This document shows positions 14,920-16,829 of a stretch of 16,829 bases of DNA, piece after piece. The notes under the pieces were generated by a model. It was given only the letters and a program-made list of their open reading frames with translations. It ran no database searches and was not told the origin of the DNA. Origin of the DNA: Rickettsiales bacterium (GTDB lineage: Bacteria; Pseudomonadota; Alphaproteobacteria; TMED109). Positions within the stretch are counted from its first letter, which is position 1. The number at the start of each line of letters is the position of its first letter. A program made the position numbers and the translations under genes. The DNA is taken from the NCBI GenBank assembly GCA_002689905.1, contig NZIN01000015.1, positions 1 to 16,829 on the forward strand, written 5' to 3'.

Positions 14920-15558
14920 ATGAGTAAAGCAATAAAATTTCAAATAGTAGATTTAGACAATAAGAAAAAGGAAGATATAGATCTACCTAGTTTTATATTT
15001 TCAACGGAAATTAAAGAAGAAATTGTTGCAAAAGTTGTCAATTGGCAATTGTTGAAAAGAAGGCAAGGTAGTCATAAGGTTAAAGAAAGAAATGAAATTG
15101 TTGGTTCTAATGCAAAAATTTATAGACAAAAAGGAACAGGCAGAGCTAGGCATGGATCTAAAAAAGTAGTACAATTTAAGGGTGGAGGGGTTGTTCATGG
15201 ACCAAAGGTAAGGTCTCATGAGAAGAAAATACCGTCAAAACTAAAAAAACAAGCAATAAGAATATTGCTTTCATCAAAGCTTAAAGAAGGTAAGTTGAAA
15301 ATCATTGATAAGTTTGAAGTTAAAAGTATAAAGACAAAGAATATTTTAGATAAATTTAATAAATTAGGAATTAAATCCGCCACTTTTGTAGAAGGTGGAG
15401 AAGTTAATAAGAATTTTCTATTATCAGCAAGAAATGTTAAGGAAATAGATTTGCTATCAATTAATGGTTTAAATGCCTACCAGATTCTCAAAAGAGATAG
15501 CCTTATAGTATCCTCATCTGCAATTAAAGAGGTAGTTAAGAGGTATGGAAATGAATAG
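14920..15558 (+). CDS. rplD: 50S ribosomal protein L4
   Basis: L4 lines the polypeptide exit tunnel and, in E. coli, also represses the S10 operon through its leader. The 212-residue length is near normal. Family signatures are the tunnel loop region RQGSHKVKERNEIVGSNAKI, YRQKGTGRARHGS, and a conserved HGPKVRSHEKKIPSKLKK segment. The C-terminal part ends with the usual Rossmann-like half (NAYQILKRDSLIVSSSAIKEV). The ATG is 4 bases after the rplC stop with two adjacent TAG triplets before it (14913-14918) and no obvious Shine-Dalgarno, suggesting reinitiation by ribosomes leaving rplC. It overlaps the start of rplW. Confidence 0.97.
   Translation: MSKAIKFQIVDLDNKKKEDIDLPSFIFSTEIKEEIVAKVVNWQLLKRRQGSHKVKERNEIVGSNAKIYRQKGTGRARHGSKKVVQFKGGGVVHGPKVRSHEKKIPSKLKKQAIRILLSSKLKEGKLKIIDKFEVKSIKTKNILDKFNKLGIKSATFVEGGEVNKNFLLSARNVKEIDLLSINGLNAYQILKRDSLIVSSSAIKEVVKRYGNE
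15538..15543 (+). promoter_or_regulatory. Ribosome binding site deciding the rplW start
   Basis: AAGAGG lies 7 bases before ATG 15551 but only 1 base before the in-frame ATG 15545. The spacing favours 15551 as the start of rplW. Confidence 0.6.
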
Positions 15559-15841
15559 TCTATATAAGATAATTTTATCACCAGTTATTACAGAAAAAGC
15601 CACCAAAATTTCTGAAAAAAACCAATATGTCTTTAAAGTAAGGATTGATAGTAATAAAAAAGAGATTAAAGAAGCCATAGAGAAGCTTTTTAAGGTAAAG
15701 GTAAAGAGTGTTAATACTACTAAAATTAAAGGCAAGATTAAAATTTTTAAAGGAACTAAAGGTAAAAGGTCAGATTATAAGAAAGCTATAATTTCGCTTA
15801 ATGAAGGAGAAAATTTAGATTATAGCGGGGGGGTAAACTAA
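15551..15841 (+). CDS. rplW: 50S ribosomal protein L23
   Basis: L23 sits at the tunnel exit and is the docking site for trigger factor and the signal recognition particle. The 96-residue product has the family hallmarks: SPVITEKATKISEKNQYVFKV at the start, then the conserved block IKEAIEKLFKVKVKSVNT, and a basic loop before the C-terminal strand (KRSDYKKAIISL). I chose ATG 15551 over 15545 because of Shine-Dalgarno spacing; the alternative would add only Met-Glu. The gene overlaps rplD by 8 bases and its stop shares one base with the rplB start (TAATG). A run of seven G (15827-15833) near its end encodes Gly-Gly and may also act as the rplB ribosome binding site. Confidence 0.95.
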   Translation: MNSLYKIILSPVITEKATKISEKNQYVFKVRIDSNKKEIKEAIEKLFKVKVKSVNTTKIKGKIKIFKGTKGKRSDYKKAIISLNEGENLDYSGGVN

Positions 15842-16668
15842 TGGCTTTAAAAAACTTTAATCCAACTACACCATCAAGAAGATCTCTTGTTTTAGTTGAC
15901 AGAGCAGATATTTATAAAGGTAAACCTGTAAAGAAGCTTACTAAAGGACTTACAAAGTCAGGGGGAAGAAATAATAATGGAAGAATTACTGTATGGTGGA
16001 GAGGTGGTGGCCATAAAAGAAGTTATAGAATTATAGACTTTAAAAGGCAAAAAGATAACATGGATGCAAAGGTATTGAGGATCGAATATGATCCAAATAG
16101 GTCATGTCACATTGCTTTAATAAAATATGAAGATGGTCAATTAAGTTACATTCTGGCACCCCAAAAGCTGAAAGTTCAAAGCACTATTGTGTCGGGAGAA
16201 AAGACAGACATAAAAATTGGAAATTGTTTGCCTCTTAAAAATATACCTACTGGTACTCTCGTTCATAATGTAGAGTTAAAACCTCTAAAAGGTGGCCAAA
16301 TAGCTAGGTCAGCAGGAGCATCAATTCAACTTGTAGGTAAAGATAAAGATCATGCCATGCTTAAATTAGTTTCAGGTGAACAAAGATTAGTTCCTTTGAA
16401 TTGTAGAGCTTCCATAGGAGTGGTTTCAAATCCAGATCATCAAAATAGTAATTCTGGTAAAGCTGGTAGAAGTAGATGGTTAGGAAAAAGACCTCATGTT
16501 AGAGGTGTTGTTATGAATCCAGTTGATCATCCACACGGTGGAGGAGAAGGTAGAACCTCTGGGGGTAGAAATCCAGTTACACCTTGGGGAGTACCAACTA
16601 AAGGTAAGAGAACTAGAAATAATAAAAGAACAGACAAACTCATTTTAAAAAGAAGGAATAGTAGGTAA
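15841..16668 (+). CDS. rplB: 50S ribosomal protein L2
   Basis: L2 is a primary 23S rRNA binder needed for subunit association and peptidyl transferase activity. The 275-residue length is standard. Key stretches are MALKNFNPTTPSRR at the start, GRNNNGRITVWWRGGGHKR, DPNRSCHIALIKYEDG, and near the end the invariant MNPVDHPHGGGEG segment, whose histidine corresponds to the functionally important E. coli H229. The basic C-terminus (KGKRTRNNKRTDKLILKRR) is normal. The ATG overlaps the rplW stop by one base, implying coupled translation. rpsS follows after 2 bases. Confidence 0.98.
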   Translation: MALKNFNPTTPSRRSLVLVDRADIYKGKPVKKLTKGLTKSGGRNNNGRITVWWRGGGHKRSYRIIDFKRQKDNMDAKVLRIEYDPNRSCHIALIKYEDGQLSYILAPQKLKVQSTIVSGEKTDIKIGNCLPLKNIPTGTLVHNVELKPLKGGQIARSAGASIQLVGKDKDHAMLKLVSGEQRLVPLNCRASIGVVSNPDHQNSNSGKAGRSRWLGKRPHVRGVVMNPVDHPHGGGEGRTSGGRNPVTPWGVPTKGKRTRNNKRTDKLILKRRNSR

Positions 16669-16670
16669 TA

Positions 16671-16829
16671 ATGGCTAGATCAGTTTGGAAAGGCCCTTTT
16701 GTCGATGGACATCTTATAAAAAAAGTTCAAGGGTACTTAAAAGAGAGTAGTAATAGGCCGATCAAAACTTGGTCAAGAAGGTCTACTATTTTACCTCAAT
16801 TCGTTGGCATAACATTTAATGTTTACAAT
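16671..16829 (+). CDS. rpsS: 30S ribosomal protein S19, 3'-truncated by window edge
   Basis: S19 is a small-subunit head protein near the A-site finger, forming a complex with S13. The 53 codons present read MARSVWKGPFVDGHLIKK, continue through a short variable segment, then give WSRRSTILPQFVGITFNVYN, all diagnostic of S19. The full family length is about 92 residues, so roughly 40 residues lie beyond the window. The ATG is 2 bases after the rplB stop; AGAAGGA at 16651-16657 is the best upstream purine run, at a rather long distance. The order rplB-rpsS matches the S10 operon. Confidence 0.96.
   Translation, partial: MARSVWKGPFVDGHLIKKVQGYLKESSNRPIKTWSRRSTILPQFVGITFNVYN

Overview
The window is one uninterrupted stretch of core transcription and translation genes, all on the + strand: rplJ (cut at the left edge), rplL, rpoB, rpoC, rpsL, rpsG, fusA, tuf, rpsJ, rplC, rplD, rplW, rplB and rpsS (cut at the right edge). 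I see no mobile elements, RNA genes, CRISPR arrays, prophage genes or unassigned genes, and no gap of 300 bases or more. The longest gaps are 113 bases (rplL-rpoB) and 129 bases (rpoC-rpsL).

The organism is most likely an AT-rich, compact alphaproteobacterium. Three things suggest this: the direct run of rplJL-rpoBC into rpsL-rpsG-fusA-tuf and then the S10 cluster; an L3 with the alphaproteobacterial-type core and a C-terminal extension; and subunits that keep the proteobacterial RNA polymerase inserts (beta inserts and the beta' trigger-loop insert). The A+T-rich third codon positions, short spacers and overlapping stop/start codons fit a streamlined marine lineage of the SAR11/Pelagibacter kind. 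That placement is inference from gene order and sequence feel, not a tree. Adjacent fusA and tuf argue against a Rickettsia-type rearranged genome.

Layout: (1) 1-9466 is the ribosomal stalk plus polymerase unit (L10, L7/L12, beta, beta'), with two small hairpins in the rplL-rpoB gap that could tune polymerase expression relative to stalk proteins. (2) 9467-9595 is the main transcriptional boundary: a hairpin followed by T-runs, then a near-consensus sigma70-type promoter (TTGACC, 17-base spacer, TAATAT). (3) 9596-13769 is the str unit (S12, S7, EF-G, EF-Tu). (4) 13777-16829 is the start of the S10 unit (S10, L3, L4, L23, L2, S19), only 7 bases after tuf and so probably co-transcribed with str.

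Most gene products look full-length and intact, with catalytic, GTPase and zinc-binding residues in place. The main departures from the families are an in-frame insert of about 72 residues in RpoB, a 53-residue charged tail on L3, a TTG start for rpsG, and spacers too short to hold the classical E. coli S7 and L4 feedback leader sites. I found no convincing new biological system; the RpoB insert is the observation most worth following up.
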